Position numbers and translations under genes: made by a program. This document shows, one piece after another, positions 12,300 to 24,231 of a DNA stretch of 64,000 nt. Source of the DNA: Sipunculus nudus (lineage: Eukaryota > Annelida > Sipuncula > Golfingiida > Sipunculidae). The notes under the pieces are model-generated. The model made no database searches. It was given only the letters and a program-made list of their open reading frames with translations, and had not been told where the DNA came from. The stretch's first letter is position 1; each line of letters begins with the position of its first letter. Location: positions 38,511,473 to 38,575,472 of the forward strand of contig CM049319.1 in the NCBI GenBank assembly GCA_026874595.1, given 5' to 3'.

Positions 12300-14790
12300 T
12301 TGTTGAATCATCAAGATATTGGTTAAAATACTCGAAACTGTTTAACAGAATTAATGTTAACTTGATATAGACAATTTTTCAATGGACTAACTCCGAGTGA
12401 ACAAATATTAGGATATGTCGAGTATACAGGCATTGAGCACTTTCCCCTTTTCCGGTATTTTTGTACCTTAGTAGTACATTTTTTATGTTTTAAGAATATC
12501 GTTAATATGTCATCATTATACTTAGGAGCAAACATTGATGGGATGTATTCCCAACGTAACTGCAACAACATTGTGAAACGTTGTAGATTCATGAAAAAAT
12601 CGTCGACAAAGAAGGTGTTATCTTACGTTAAATATTCCGTAGATAAAACCACATTTATGTGACCAAAGAACGTTATCAAAAATGTTGCTAACACTTTATT
12701 AAACTAAGAGCAAATATGTATGAGACATTTCCAGCGTATCTACAAAGATAAAGTGAAACTTCATACAAGAAATAAAAACTATGAAGAACGTTAGGGTTTA
12801 CGATCAAAGTCCGTACATAAAACCATACATTAGTATGTGCTAAGAACGTTCTAACAGAAACGTTTCTAACATGTTATCATTATACCTAAGAACAAACGTC
12901 GGTGAGACGTATTCCAAACATAACTACAATGATTTAATGAAACATTGCAGGCACGTAATAAAAACGATGACAAAGGACGTTTGGTTTTACATTCAAAGTC
13001 CGTACAAAAAAAACCCATACATTTGTATGTGCTAAGAACGTTTAAACAGAAACGTTGCTTACATGTTATCATTATAACTAAGAGCAAACGTTGGTTAGAC
13101 GTATTCCCAACATTACTGCAACGATTATATGAAACTTTGCGGACACGTTATAAAAACGCAACAAAGAACGTTTGGCTTCGCGTTCAAAGTCCGTACATAA
13201 AACCATACATTTTTGCGTGCACAGAACGTTTTAACGGAAATGTTTCCTACACGTTAGCATTATACAAAGACCAAACGTTTATGACACGTATTCTTAACGT
13301 AACTACAACGACTTGATGAAACGTTGCAAAAACGTAATAAAAACAACGACAACAAACGTTTGATTTTATGTTCAAAGTCCGTACACAAAACCATACATTT
13401 TTGCGTGCACAAAACGTTTTAACAGAAATGTTGCTTACACGTTAGCATTATACTAACAGCAAACGTTTATGAGACGTTTTCCTAACATTACTACAACGAC
13501 TTGATGAACGTCGCAAACACGTAATAAAAACGACAACGAACGTTTGATTTTACGTTCACAGTCCGTACATAAAACCATACATTTTTGCGTGCACAGAACG
13601 TTTTAACAGAAATGTTGCTTACACATTAGCATTATACTTATAGCAAACATTTATAAGGCGTATTCTTAACATAATTACAACGACTTGATGACCGTTGCAA
13701 ACACGTACTGAAAACAACGACAACGAACGTTTGATTTTATGTTCAAAGTCCGTACACAAAACCATACATTTTTGCGTGCACAGAACGTTTTAACAGAAAT
13801 GTTGCTTACACGTTAGCATTATACTAATAGCGAACGTTTATCAGACGTTTTCCTAACATTACTACAACGACTTGATGACCGTTGCAAACACGTTATAAAA
13901 ACTACGACAACGAACGTTTGATTTTACGTTCACAGACCGTACATAAAACCATACATTTTTGCGTGCACAGAACGTTTTAACAGAAATGTTGCTTACACAT
14001 TAGCATTGTACTAGGAGCAAACGTTTATGAGACGTTTTCCTAACATTACTACAACGACTTGATGACCGTTGCAAACACGTAATAAAAACAACGACAACGA
14101 ACGTTTGATTTTACGTTCACAGTCCGTACATAAAACCATACATTTTTGCGTGCACAGAACGTTTTAACAGAAATATTGCTTACATATTAGCATTATACTT
14201 ATAGCAAACGTTTATAAGGCGTATTCTTAACATAATTACAATGACTTGATGACCGTTGCAAACACGTTATAAAAACTACGACAACGAACGTTTGATTTAA
14301 TGTTCAAAGTCCGTACACAAAACCATACATTTTTGCGTGCACAGAACGTTTTAACAGAAATGTTGCTTACACGTTAGCATTATACTAATAGCGAACGTTT
14401 ATCAGACGTTTTCCTAACATTACTACAACGACTTGATGACCGTTGCAAACACGTTATAAAAACTACGACAACGAACGTTTGATTTTACGTTCACAAACCG
14501 TACATAAAACCATACATTTTTGCGTGCACAGAACGTTTTAACAGAAATGTTGCTTACACGTTAGCATTGTACTAGGAGCAAACGTTTATTAGACGTATTC
14601 TTAACATAACTACAACGACTTGATAAAACGTTGCAAACACGTAATAAAAACAACGGCAACGAACGTCTGATTTTACGTTCACAGTCCGTACATAAAACCA
14701 TACATTTTTGCGTGCACAGAACGTTTCAAAATAATGTTATCCGAACCTAACTAAAATGTTGTGAGGACGTTTTTAGAACGCATTATTGTT
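12300..14790. repeat. ~187-bp satellite array rich in AACGTT
   Basis: Landmark GTCCGTACATAAAACCATAC recurs at about 12809, 12998, 13188, 13377, 13562, 13749, 13938, 14123, 14310, 14497 and 14684, a spacing of 185-190 bp. One or two further, strongly diverged units lie to the left. Each unit contains several copies of AACGTT or ACGTT. Units from 13.2 kb on are near-identical over long runs, and some alternate in sub-types two units apart (14.31 and 13.75 kb; 14.50 and 13.94 kb). Frames across it are chance. Confidence 0.95.
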
Positions 14791-14798
14791 TGCAGGGA

Positions 14799-14801
<3 letters not shown>

Positions 14802-14830
<29 letters not shown>
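14802..14830. repeat. (GA)n microsatellite at the satellite edge
   Basis: Fourteen GA dinucleotides right after the last, truncated satellite unit. Confidence 0.95.
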
Positions 14831-15224
14831 CATAACCCCCAGATCATTCCTTTGAAATATTAAACTATCTGACTTGACAGTTTCTTCTGAGCAGATTTTT
14901 AGATAAGTGGCTGAAGAGCCACATTTACCAGGTCACACCTTACATAAGTCGATGCTGGTGTCCCGTAAACACATTTTCTAATATGGGTAACGTGAAAAAT
15001 AAACCAGGGATGGGCAAACGACGGCCCGTGCCCCCCCCCCCCCACCGAATTAAAATGTTGTGGCGCGTTAACGTCCTTGTCAAGCGTCGTGGGGATGTCC
15101 ATTTGTGCGGTCCCAAACAAACTCACATTGAATGCCTTTGCAGGTTTTATTCTCAGATCAATTTTTAAAATAACCAGTTTTACGTTAATATTAAAGCATC
15201 ATCTACCGATCTCTGGCTGAAATT
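14831..15224. other. No gene recognised
   Basis: Contains a C10 run near 15033; nothing else recognised. Confidence 0.4.
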
Positions 15225-16075
15225 GTATCCGCCAAAACAGAGTTTTGCCGATACTTTTTTCAACCGGTTAATGAAACTCGGAATTATGATTGGTTCACAT
15301 GTGCATTGCTGTGCCCTTATTTTGGGTTGATCTCTGACCTTTCCTCTCTGCAGAACGTCCATCTATGCGTCTGTTTCACACATAAACTCATATATCTTGG
15401 GTGTCGATTGACCAATTGGGTAGAAATTTTGCATGAGTATAACTCTTGAATAGCTTTATATCAAGCACACTGGTGGCGCTATCTACAACCATTTTTGTAC
15501 AACGTCCATCTGTTCGTCTGTCTTGGGTTAAAATCATCCATATCTCTGCAGTGGATGCAAACATCCAAGCTAATATCTCATGACTGATTTGACGCTTCGG
15601 CCTTAAATTCATGTGCATAGATCTTACATAGCTCTTTATCTTACTCAAAACTGGTGTATACATGTTGGATAGATTTTTCGGTGATTTGGCAGGTGGCGCC
15701 AACTATAAACCATGCTAATAGCTTAGGACTGATTGGGCGTCTCGGCCAGAAATTTTGCATCAGTATAGATCTTACATAGCTCTACAGGTTATTCAAAATT
15801 GGTGGCCCAACCAACCACCATTTTTGCGTGGTGCCCATCTGTTCATCTACCTAGGGTAAACATCACTCATAACTCAGCAGTGGTTTGACTTAACCACCTG
15901 AAACTTTGCATGTGTATACATCTTGGTGGCGCCACCTACAGTGTTTATGTGGCTCACATCCATGCGAATATCTCAGGACTGGTTTCAGAGGCTTGACATA
16001 TCGGCCTAACCTGCCACCCATCAATAATGTAATACATCTCGCTCGATTTCCTTACCACTCAATTTCGGCTGATAC
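15225..16075. mobile_element. R3 TIR element, copy 2
   Basis: Starts GTATCCGCCAAAACAGAG and ends near AATTTCGGCTGATAC, matching the ends of the copy at 4.3-4.9 kb with some decay on the right. It shares the internal runs TGACCTTTCCTCTCTGC and CATATCTCTGCAGT. It is about 270 bp longer than copy 1 because an internal segment with GGTGGCGCCA is repeated. Confidence 0.6.
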
Positions 16076-16404
16076 TAATAAATAAAAATATCCTTTACTT
16101 AGATCTTTTGGACACTTAAAACACTGTAACTGTAACATTTGCTTGCATGGACATTCCTTCTTAATAAACTTACTTGCTTTAGCCCGACTAGATGCACCAA
16201 AAACAAAACATTCTTGAAAACGAGAATCTATTTAAGTTGTCTTAAGTCTAGTGATCGCCAAGTTTTTTATTAGCCCAATCAAAACTATCAAACCTGTTTC
16301 AATTCAAGGAAAAGTTATCTACAGATTCATTTGCATTTATATAGTGGCATTTTTAAGTTTAATGGAAAATTATAGATCATATCCATACCAGACGAAGTAA
16401 AAAA
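16076..16404. other. No gene recognised
   Basis: AT-rich; no motif seen. Confidence 0.4.
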
Positions 16405-16720
16405 ACAAGGGACCCATGGGTCAATGTGCTCAGCTGAAGTTGACCTTGAAGGTAAAACATCTAAAACAATATCATTTGGAGATAAAGTCTAGAAAAAAGG
16501 TCATATAGGCCATGGCTGGTTGACATGATTGGTTTATATTGATAAGTAAGAAGTTGTTTAAAATAATATTTTGTGACCAAACCATGCATTTCCTAATGTT
16601 AAAATTGAAGCATGTGAGCAGTTTGTGACCATAAGATGAATATTGTTAATACCATGATCATTAGGTTGGCTTTTTGGTAAACTGTTGACAGTTCTGTTGT
16701 TTACACATTTGTTAAATCGG

Positions 16721-16751
<31 letters not shown>

Positions 16752-18768
16752 ATTAAATGTTTTTTAATATTTTATAAAATGAATACAGTTAAAATATAAC
16801 TAATATCCCCAGTCCACAGATGGAAGAATTTGGTTGTGATGGTCGGGGGGGGGGGGGGGGGGGGTAATGGTGGAATGATAGGATTGTAGTTTAACATATG
16901 CAATATTACTCAACTGAATATATAATTTGCTCTCAAATTTCAGACTTTAATAGCTTAAATCCATACACATACAGCATATGAAAGTTATTTCAACAGTGCT
17001 TATAGGAAAAATTTCATAAATAATATATATTTAAGGATAAAGGAGAGATGATGGACAGACAATGCTGATCACTTTATGTTCCATTCTCCTGAAGAAAGAA
17101 TATGTTTCAATCAGATCTTAATTTTTTTTCTAATCCAATTATTTTTTTCCAATAGATTTTACACATTTTCAATTAAAAACCAATGTCCCAGTGCACAGGT
17201 GCAAAGGAATCAATGGCAGCTGGGGGGGGGGGGGGGGGGGGGGTTGGATTTACAACACTTCTGCATATACATACAGGGCAAACAAAGCCTGACCTCCAAT
17301 TCTGCTGTGGCAGGAAAATAATGAACAAATGTTTGTATTAGATCCTCGTTTCATTATCAAACATTTTTTTTTTAATTTTAAGTTTATATTTATTTACATT
17401 TCCAATATAATCTATATATCTATATAAAAGTTTATTCATAGTTCTAAACTGCATCATTATAAATCTCAATCAGATAACATCACATCATGAATACAAATGT
17501 ATATTTATTTTTGTTTTTTTTCAACAAAAAAATATCTTTCAAATTTGCAAAACAATAAACATATAAAAAATAATACTTGATTCAGATTTTACAATTTTAA
17601 ATTGGGCCTTTATTTATCCATAATTTGCTTCATATTTTATAAATTTATGTATACCGATGGGTTAATTATATCTTAATTTGTTAAAACCATTTAAAAGAAA
17701 ATTGATTTCTTTAAAAATGCTACATTAACACAACATGGCATCTTCTGGATTACACCTTTCTGAATTACTTTTTCAAGGAAAGTTTTGTATATTGGAGTGG
17801 AAACAGCAATACAATTAAGGAGATACAGTGAAAACAACAACAATTACTTCGTAACACTTGGTTGGTTCCCGGGTGGGGGGGGGGGCAGTATTGGGTGGTG
17901 ATATGAGTTTAACTGTACACCTGTCACAGCAGGGGACCTCCCCAGTGACTGTAACAAATTAGGAACCTTGGCACAGCTGACTTCCAGTGACCAGGAGTTG
18001 CCAACCTGCATGTTGACAAAGCAAGTGACTGCAACAGAGCCTCAAGAAAAACTCCAATAACTAGCCTAATTTTTAAACTTTTATTTTCAAATTTCAGATT
18101 AAACAGATTAAATACTTATGTTTACATGCTGTGAAAATAAAATCAACAGTACTAACAGGAAAAAAAAATGTGCCAAGGTCAAAGTTTGGCAAAATTTAAG
18201 GTACTGATTTTATTTTTATGCAAAAAATTAAAAAAAAAAATACAAAATTCAGATCTAATTTTTGGTATACTATTGAATATTTATTACAAAAAGTTATATA
18301 CTTAGGGGGGGAAAGTCTCTAGTTTCAAAATTTTTCATGTAAAGTGAGTAAATATTTTTTCTGATTTTTTACAAAGTCCATTATGTTCGGGCCCATAACT
18401 TAAAAAAATTACACTTAATAGACATAATTTCTGGCATGCATGTATATAGGAAATATATAGGAGAATACTTCTGGAAAATATTAAGAAAAACAGATAAGTG
18501 GTTTTGATAGTAGGCAGTCCTGAAGTGTGAGAATTAGTTTTTAATTGAAATTTTAGGTTTTCCTTAATATCTCGAAAGAACAAAGTCATATTGACCCAAT
18601 TTTCAGTATGGTAGGAGATTTTTGGGACATCTAACGGTAGGCCAAATTTTGGATTCGTAGGTCTAACGGTTTCAAAATATGCCAGTCTATCGGACGGACA
18701 GACGGACGGACGACGGACATTGGACGACGACTATAGCTCAGCTGACTTACAGTCAGCTGAGCTAAAAA
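16405..18768 (+). repeat. R1 dispersed repeat, forward copy A
   Basis: Begins with the palindrome GGGACCCATGGGTC at 16409 and ends with the hairpin at 18735-18763 followed by AAAAA. Its body aligns in order with 28.2-30.99 kb. It holds homopolymer G tracts at 16845-16864 and 17222-17243 and a CA/TA microsatellite at about 16722-16751. No protein coding seen. Confidence 0.8.
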
Positions 18769-20390
18769 ATTATTCAATTCTGAATAATACGAACAATCAG
18801 TTCTATAATTCTAGTTATTACAATACAGGGAATAAAAAGATTTGATTTACATAGGAATTAGACTTGTCAAACTATTTCCGCCGTTTTCACTGTTCTTATA
18901 AAGTGGATGGTTTGGGAGATAAAATGCACTATTCTCTTACACAGAAAAGAAGTGACGCTCCGTTGATGAGAGGAAGAAGCTAGAAAAATTTCCCCGTGTC
19001 AACGAAACTACTTTGTTTTTTATATTATAAACAGAATAGTTTCCCTAAACCAGATTCGTATTTTCTGAAAATCTCAATAATCTAAAAGCTTTAGACGATT
19101 TTGTGATCGGAAGCATTCCCGGAGGTCACTCGGAAGTGCCAAGTTGTATAGTCCAAAACGTGTAAAACTCGAAAGTCACGGAAACGTACTGGCCCGCATG
19201 CGTGTCAAGCATTTTTCAATTTATTCCGGATGATATATTTTTCATAATCCAATCTGTTATGTAACATTAATGATGCTATCTTTTTGAATAATATTTTATG
19301 GTCAGTATTTTTATTAATGTTGTAAAACAAGACAAAAATAATTCATCAATATTTTAAGCTGCTTTCTTATTTTAAGAGGTTGGAAACATGAAAAAACATG
19401 GAAACGTTACAATTGTGCCCCTACAGAATATATCCTGAAAATATCATAGAGACATAAACAGAAAATTTGACAGAAACATAAAACGTCGTGGAAATGCTTC
19501 TGAAAGGTTGTTTCGATAAAATGTTTTATTTTTCATGTATAAATTGACCAACCTTTTCATGTTCAATTGACCAAACAATTCCTTCAGAATTATGTATCTC
19601 GTAGACTCATTGCGAATCTATCATGTAATACCTCTGGTGAAAAATTATATTTTTCAATGTGCTTAGAGTGCACAAATTTATTTATTTTTCTGTAAAATGA
19701 AAATGTGATATTTTCCCCGATATGTTTGCTATAAAATGAAACCTTTTTCAATTCATGTTTTAAAATGTTGCATAAATAGACAGTATAATATACATAATAG
19801 TAACATCGAATTGTTAGATAATGATTTCATTAGACGTATCGGACAAATTTAAAAAGAAAACTCAAACATAAACAAAACCTTTGACAAAAAGAACGACTGC
19901 AGAAGGAATTAATATTTCCTTGATATTTTCATGCTGTTTGTTAACTACAATGTTCAAGTTGTGGAAATTAATGTTCGGAAATTTTGCAAAAACAGACTGC
20001 ACAAACATTATTACTTTTTATAGATATATATTTTGTAAAGTGCGTCAATAGAAAAAAATAACAAATCAATAAAACATCAACAAAACATTTGGCATAGCAA
20101 AAATTGTTTAGTAAATGTTTAAAGGTTAACTGTAATAGAGTAAAACGGCTTTCTATGTTAAGCAGTTTCTTATACATCTTAAATAATCAATTTTATAATA
20201 AAACCTGACAATTATCAGGTCCGTGGGGAGGTCCGAAAACGCTCGGTACTATACTTTAGAATTCCTACTAAAGTTCAGTGATTACCACGCCTAAGAATAA
20301 GCATCCTGTTAACTTTTTTTGTGAAAAACATCATTACGAAATAAGTATATATATTAGTATTAAATAAAACTATGAGTATACATTGAATAT
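18769..20390. other. Non-repetitive stretch, no gene recognised
   Basis: About 1.6 kb without R1 or other repeats found elsewhere in the window. The 18.9-19.2 kb part has a more mixed base composition than its surroundings, but no exon or promoter could be supported. Confidence 0.4.
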
Positions 20391-23240
20391 TCATGGTGGA
20401 AGAAGAGTCCCTGACGCGGCCGAGTCATTGGTTTGGGGCTACACTGCTTGAACATTTAGAACCTGTGTTAGAGGAGATATCCGATAAGTCGAGTCCTGAC
20501 AAGAGAAAACAAGTACGGCGACTAGTAGCCGCATACAGTGATATGTTCGCGTCACCAGGCCTCACCAATTAAGTAGAACACACAATTGATACGGAGGGTC
20601 GCCAACCCACGAAATAACATACACGGTGGTAGCCGTTAGCTTGACAGCAAAGAGCTTACCCTAGAGATCGCCAAGATGCTCGATAAAGGCTTTATCGAGC
20701 CAAGTGATTGTCCATGGGTTAGCCCTGTAGTATTAGTGACCAAGCGTAATGGATCCACCAGTTTTATATGGAATAAGGCATTTAAACGAGATGGCCCATA
20801 AAGACGCGTATCCTCTACCGTGAGTGGATGACACTATCGATACTCTGTCCGGCGCACAGTGGTTCAGTACACTTGATCTTGCTAGTGGCTACTGGCAGGT
20901 CAGCCAAGCAGAGAATGACCGGTCAAAGACGGCATTAACGACCAGGAAGGGATTCGTATATCTTGAAGACATAATGCTGTTTGTTACATACTTTGACCAA
21001 GCTTTAACAGACTTGAATATGGTATTCAACTGACTGAGATCAGCAAATTTGAGTCTGAAACCTAAAAAATGTGTTATTCCAGCCGAGTGTAAAGTTCTTG
21101 GGACATGTTGTGTCTGGCGAAGGATTCTTGGGACATGTTGTGTCTGGCGAAGGATTAAAGTATGACCGAGAAGATCCAGCGTGTTAAGGATGGAAAACTC
21201 CACAGTGTATGTCTGAAGTGAGAAGCTTCCTTGGCTTTGCATCATATTACAGGAAATTCATACCAGAGTACGTACATATCGCCTCACCACTAACGCATTG
21301 ACAAAGAAAACACCAAGTTTAAGTGGGATGGTGACTACGAGGAAGCCTTCCAGCAGCTGAAACAGAAGCTGACTACCACGACTCTGTTGGCATACCTTCG
21401 CCCTGACGCTGTACTGATCCAAGACACAGATGCCAGAGGAGTCAGCACTGGGAGCTGCCTCTCACAGATTTAAGATGGGCAAGAGCGAGTTGTGGTTCAC
21501 GCGAGCAAAAGCCTTAGCTCGGCCCAGAGAAAATACTGCACCACAAAACGGGAGTGGTGACATTTTTCATGCACTTTCGCATTTACTTGTCGGGACGACC
21601 ATTTCTGATCAGGACGGACCATGCCTCTCTACAAAGGCAACTGAATTTAAAGGAACCAGACGGCATGATAGCTAGGTGGATTTCCGTGCTGGATACGCAT
21701 GACTTTACCACTCGTCACCGTCCTGGAGACAAACATGGAAATGCCGATGGACCCACTAGGCAACAGTGCACTCAGTGCAAACAGCATGACATGCAGTTAC
21801 CTCGCCAGTTGGATTGAGCAACCTGCTCAGTGTCTGTTTTTATGTGGTTGTCATTTCTGTTTACTTGGACAGCTGTACCAACTCAAGTCCGAAGATCTGG
21901 GTATCGCTAAGATCAGACGCTGGATAGTCTGGGCGAGATCGACCAACGTAGCTCGAAATATCTCACGAATAGCGGGATCTCGAGGCCCTTTGGAGCCCAT
22001 GGAATATCCTGGAGATCCGTATTGGAGCTCTGTACCGTAAATTTGATCAGGATGCCAAGTCTGATCCGGAAACAGATAATAATGCAGCTGCTCCAAGACG
22101 CTCAACAACATCAGACAGCGGTATGACTGGCCTGGACTCAGAGGAGATGAAGAGCGGTGGTGCAAACGGTGCAGAAACTGTGGGGCCCGGAAGCCAAGAC
22201 AAAAGAGCAACAAGGCACCACTCAGGTAATAGGTGTCATGCTTGCCCCTAGAAAGAATTGCCTTGGAAATCAGAGGACCCTTGTCAAAATCCCAGTCTGT
22301 AAAATCAGTACATCTCGGTAATAGGTGACTATTTTACCAAGTGGACAGAGGCCTATGCTCGTCCCGATCATACGGGACAGACGGTAGCCAGGTTAGTCGT
22401 GGATGACAGGATCTGTAGGCTAGGAGTGCCTCAGGTCATCCATACTGATCAGGGGAAAGATTTCGAGAGCAATCACTTCAAGGAGATGTGCCGTCTGCTG
22501 GACATCCAGAAGATAAAGACAACATCCTGTCACCCGCGTTCTGGTGGGATGATAGAGAGATTAAACCGAACAGTGGCAAATATGCTTGCAGCTTTAGTCA
22601 GAGAGAACAAGCTCGAATAGGACGAGTAACTCCTATTCTTGACACAGGCTTGGGAGAGAGGTCACTCTCCCAATTGACATCATGGCTGGACATCCCCCTG
22701 TGAAGGAGATGTACCCATAGTACAGTGGCATACCCTGAGTGGTTGCATGATGCCCTGGCTTCTGCATTTGCTTATGCTAGGAGGCACCTGGCACAAGCAG
22801 CAAACCGACAAAAAGGCAGTACGATTATCAGGCTGCTGAATGCAGTTTCAGCACAGGAGACTATGTCTCCTGGTTTTACCTAAATGCTGCACACAACAAG
22901 TTCGGTTTTGGCTGGGTAGGTCCCTACTTCATAGTGCAGGGAGTGACCGATTTGCTGTACAGGATTCAGTGGTCAGCTCGCTCGAAGCCTTAAAGTGGTC
23001 AATGTGAATCAATTGAGATTGCATCCACAGGGGAACAACGCAGACGACCCTGTGGATTGGTGCAAACCAACCTACGACGAAGTGGTGCTAGAACCAGAGA
23101 TGAAGCCGACCTGAGCTCTGGGTCGAGTGACGGGTTCAGTGATAGGGAGACTCCCATTAGTCGATGTTATAAGAATTAGAAATTATAAGAATTAGGAAGA
23201 GGTAAACGTTCTCGGAAGCCTATGGAACGCCTAAATGTGA
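20391..23240 (+). pseudogene. gypsy pol remnant (RT, RNase H, integrase)
   Basis: Pieces appear in order in shifting frames. Around 20.67-20.77 kb: a reverse-transcriptase start (MLDKGFIEPSDCPWVSPVVL). At 20824-21033: [14 protein letters not shown]. At 21.20-21.30 kb: a post-palm SFLGFASYYRKF-like segment. At 21430-21817: RNase H pieces, including IRTDHASLQRQLNLKEPDG. At 22.15-22.62 kb: integrase with HTDQGKDFES and the HPRSGGMIERLNRTV active-site region. The tail near 23.2 kb is basic. Many stops and frameshifts; it cannot make a working polyprotein. Confidence 0.9.
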
Positions 23241-23329
23241 AATGATTGTTCCCAGGTGATTTATGCATGTTTTCAGGGTGATTTTAATGATTTTGTTCGG
23301 GGACTAATGTTTTTTATTAGAAGGGGGAG

Positions 23330-23610
23330 TGTAGCGTGTTTAAGAGCAGGGATCGGTCCGCCCCACTAGAGAGAGAGGGGTCTGTCAACAGAAGGTCTAA
23401 GAAAGCAGGCTGCCTGATCAAGAGAGACGTGACGGCCAAGCAGAATCAGAGAGGATGTAACGCTCCGCTGTGTGGTGGTTGTATACAAGCTGTTAAGATA
23501 GTTGTCAGTTGTGTATTAAATTTATTTTTACCATTTACCGTCTTGGTTGTTTCTTCCACTCACCTTAAGCAAATACCTCCGCCCCCCCCCCCCCCTCCTA
23601 ATTTGTGACA
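23330..23610 (+). repeat. 3' LTR of gypsy element B
   Basis: Starts TGTAGCGTG right after a polypurine tract and ends TTTGTGACA, giving TG...CA ends and 281 bp. A C15 tract lies near its right end. The partner 5' LTR is not in the window, so the ends rest on the tract and the TG/CA rule. Confidence 0.75.
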
Positions 23611-23771
23611 CTGGGGTTATATCGCCCAACCAGGGAATTATTTGGGCTTGACCTCTGAGAAATTGCAGTACCAGCTTGGGAAGCCGGTCAAATACGGTTC
23701 AAGAGCAAAAATATGTTCAGATCATAATGCACAATGGGACTCGTGATCTGACACATTACTAAAAATTCAAA

Positions 23772-23777
23772 TTTATT
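23772..23777 (-). terminator. Poly(A) signal AATAAA, second candidate
   Basis: A second minus-strand AATAAA about 180 nt beyond the MTRF1L stop, before the converging LTR that ends at 23610. Either hexamer could serve. Confidence 0.4.
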
Positions 23778-23868
23778 GCCAATTTCAGTTTACTTATAGT
23801 AAACAAAAAATCATTCAAGTTTTGATGTTAAAAGAATTAACTGATTATAAACGTCATATACGAATTAC

Positions 23869-23874
23869 TTTATT
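23869..23874 (-). terminator. Poly(A) signal AATAAA, first candidate
   Basis: AATAAA on the minus strand, about 80 nt beyond the MTRF1L stop. It is the first canonical hexamer downstream, so it is a plausible 3'-end signal; use is not shown. Confidence 0.5.
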
Positions 23875-23954
23875 TTGTTTGATAGCAGCAGAATCATATC
23901 CAGTTTCTACATGGGTCTAATATGCTAAAGTTTTTTCCCAATTTTGACTGAAAT

Positions 23955-24231
23955 TCATGCTGTCCTTTGGTTCATCCATTGGTCAACCTTTTCCACTAGT
24001 TGCTCTTTTCGTGCTTCCTCAAGTAGACTCTCTATCAATTCCTGAAGCTTTTCGCCACCAGACAGGAAAGAATCCACACCGTAAACGTTACCGCTGATAC
24101 GGTGGTCAGTCACACGGTCCTGGTTATAGTTGTAGGTACGGATCTTCTCAGCACGACCACCTGTTCCCACCTGTATTTTCCTGTTGGCTTGTCGTTGCTC
24201 CAGTTGCACCTCCAGCTCTTTGTTGTATAAT
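23955..24231 (-). CDS. MTRF1L: MTRF1L coding exon 7 (C-terminal domain and stop)
   Basis: The exon has 277 nt from acceptor TCCCTTCAG (ends 24232) to TGA at 23955-23957. It encodes [20 protein letters not shown], then [20 protein letters not shown] and an acidic-basic C-terminal helix ending WMNQRTA. The RxEKIRTYN...RVTDHR signature is typical of RF-1 C-terminal segments. The preceding intron is about 9.1 kb. Confidence 0.95.

Larger units (their letters stand above)
20391..23610 (+). mobile_element. Ty3/gypsy retrotransposon, 5'-truncated, decayed (element B)
   Basis: A plus-strand pol remnant from about 20.4 kb, followed by a polypurine tract (AAGGGGGAG, 23321-23329) and a 281-bp 3' LTR. 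There is no gag, 5' LTR or protease before 20.4 kb, so the left part is lost. Frames are broken many times. It lies tail-to-tail with the MTRF1L gene, its LTR ending about 345 bp beyond the MTRF1L stop. Confidence 0.9.

Noticed and set aside
12945-13316. Plus-strand 123-codon frame in the satellite
   Set aside because: It repeats with the satellite unit and breaks in the neighbouring units; no coding signal.
12300-14790. CRISPR-like array of repeats
   Set aside because: Units are fully tandem at ~187 bp with no constant-repeat/variable-spacer pattern, and the genome is eukaryotic.
23611-23645. Primer-binding-site-like CGCCCAACCAGGGAA after the LTR of element B, implying a second element start
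   Set aside because: The similarity to a tRNA-Lys primer site is loose, no gag leader follows, and the region runs straight into the 3' flank of MTRF1L.
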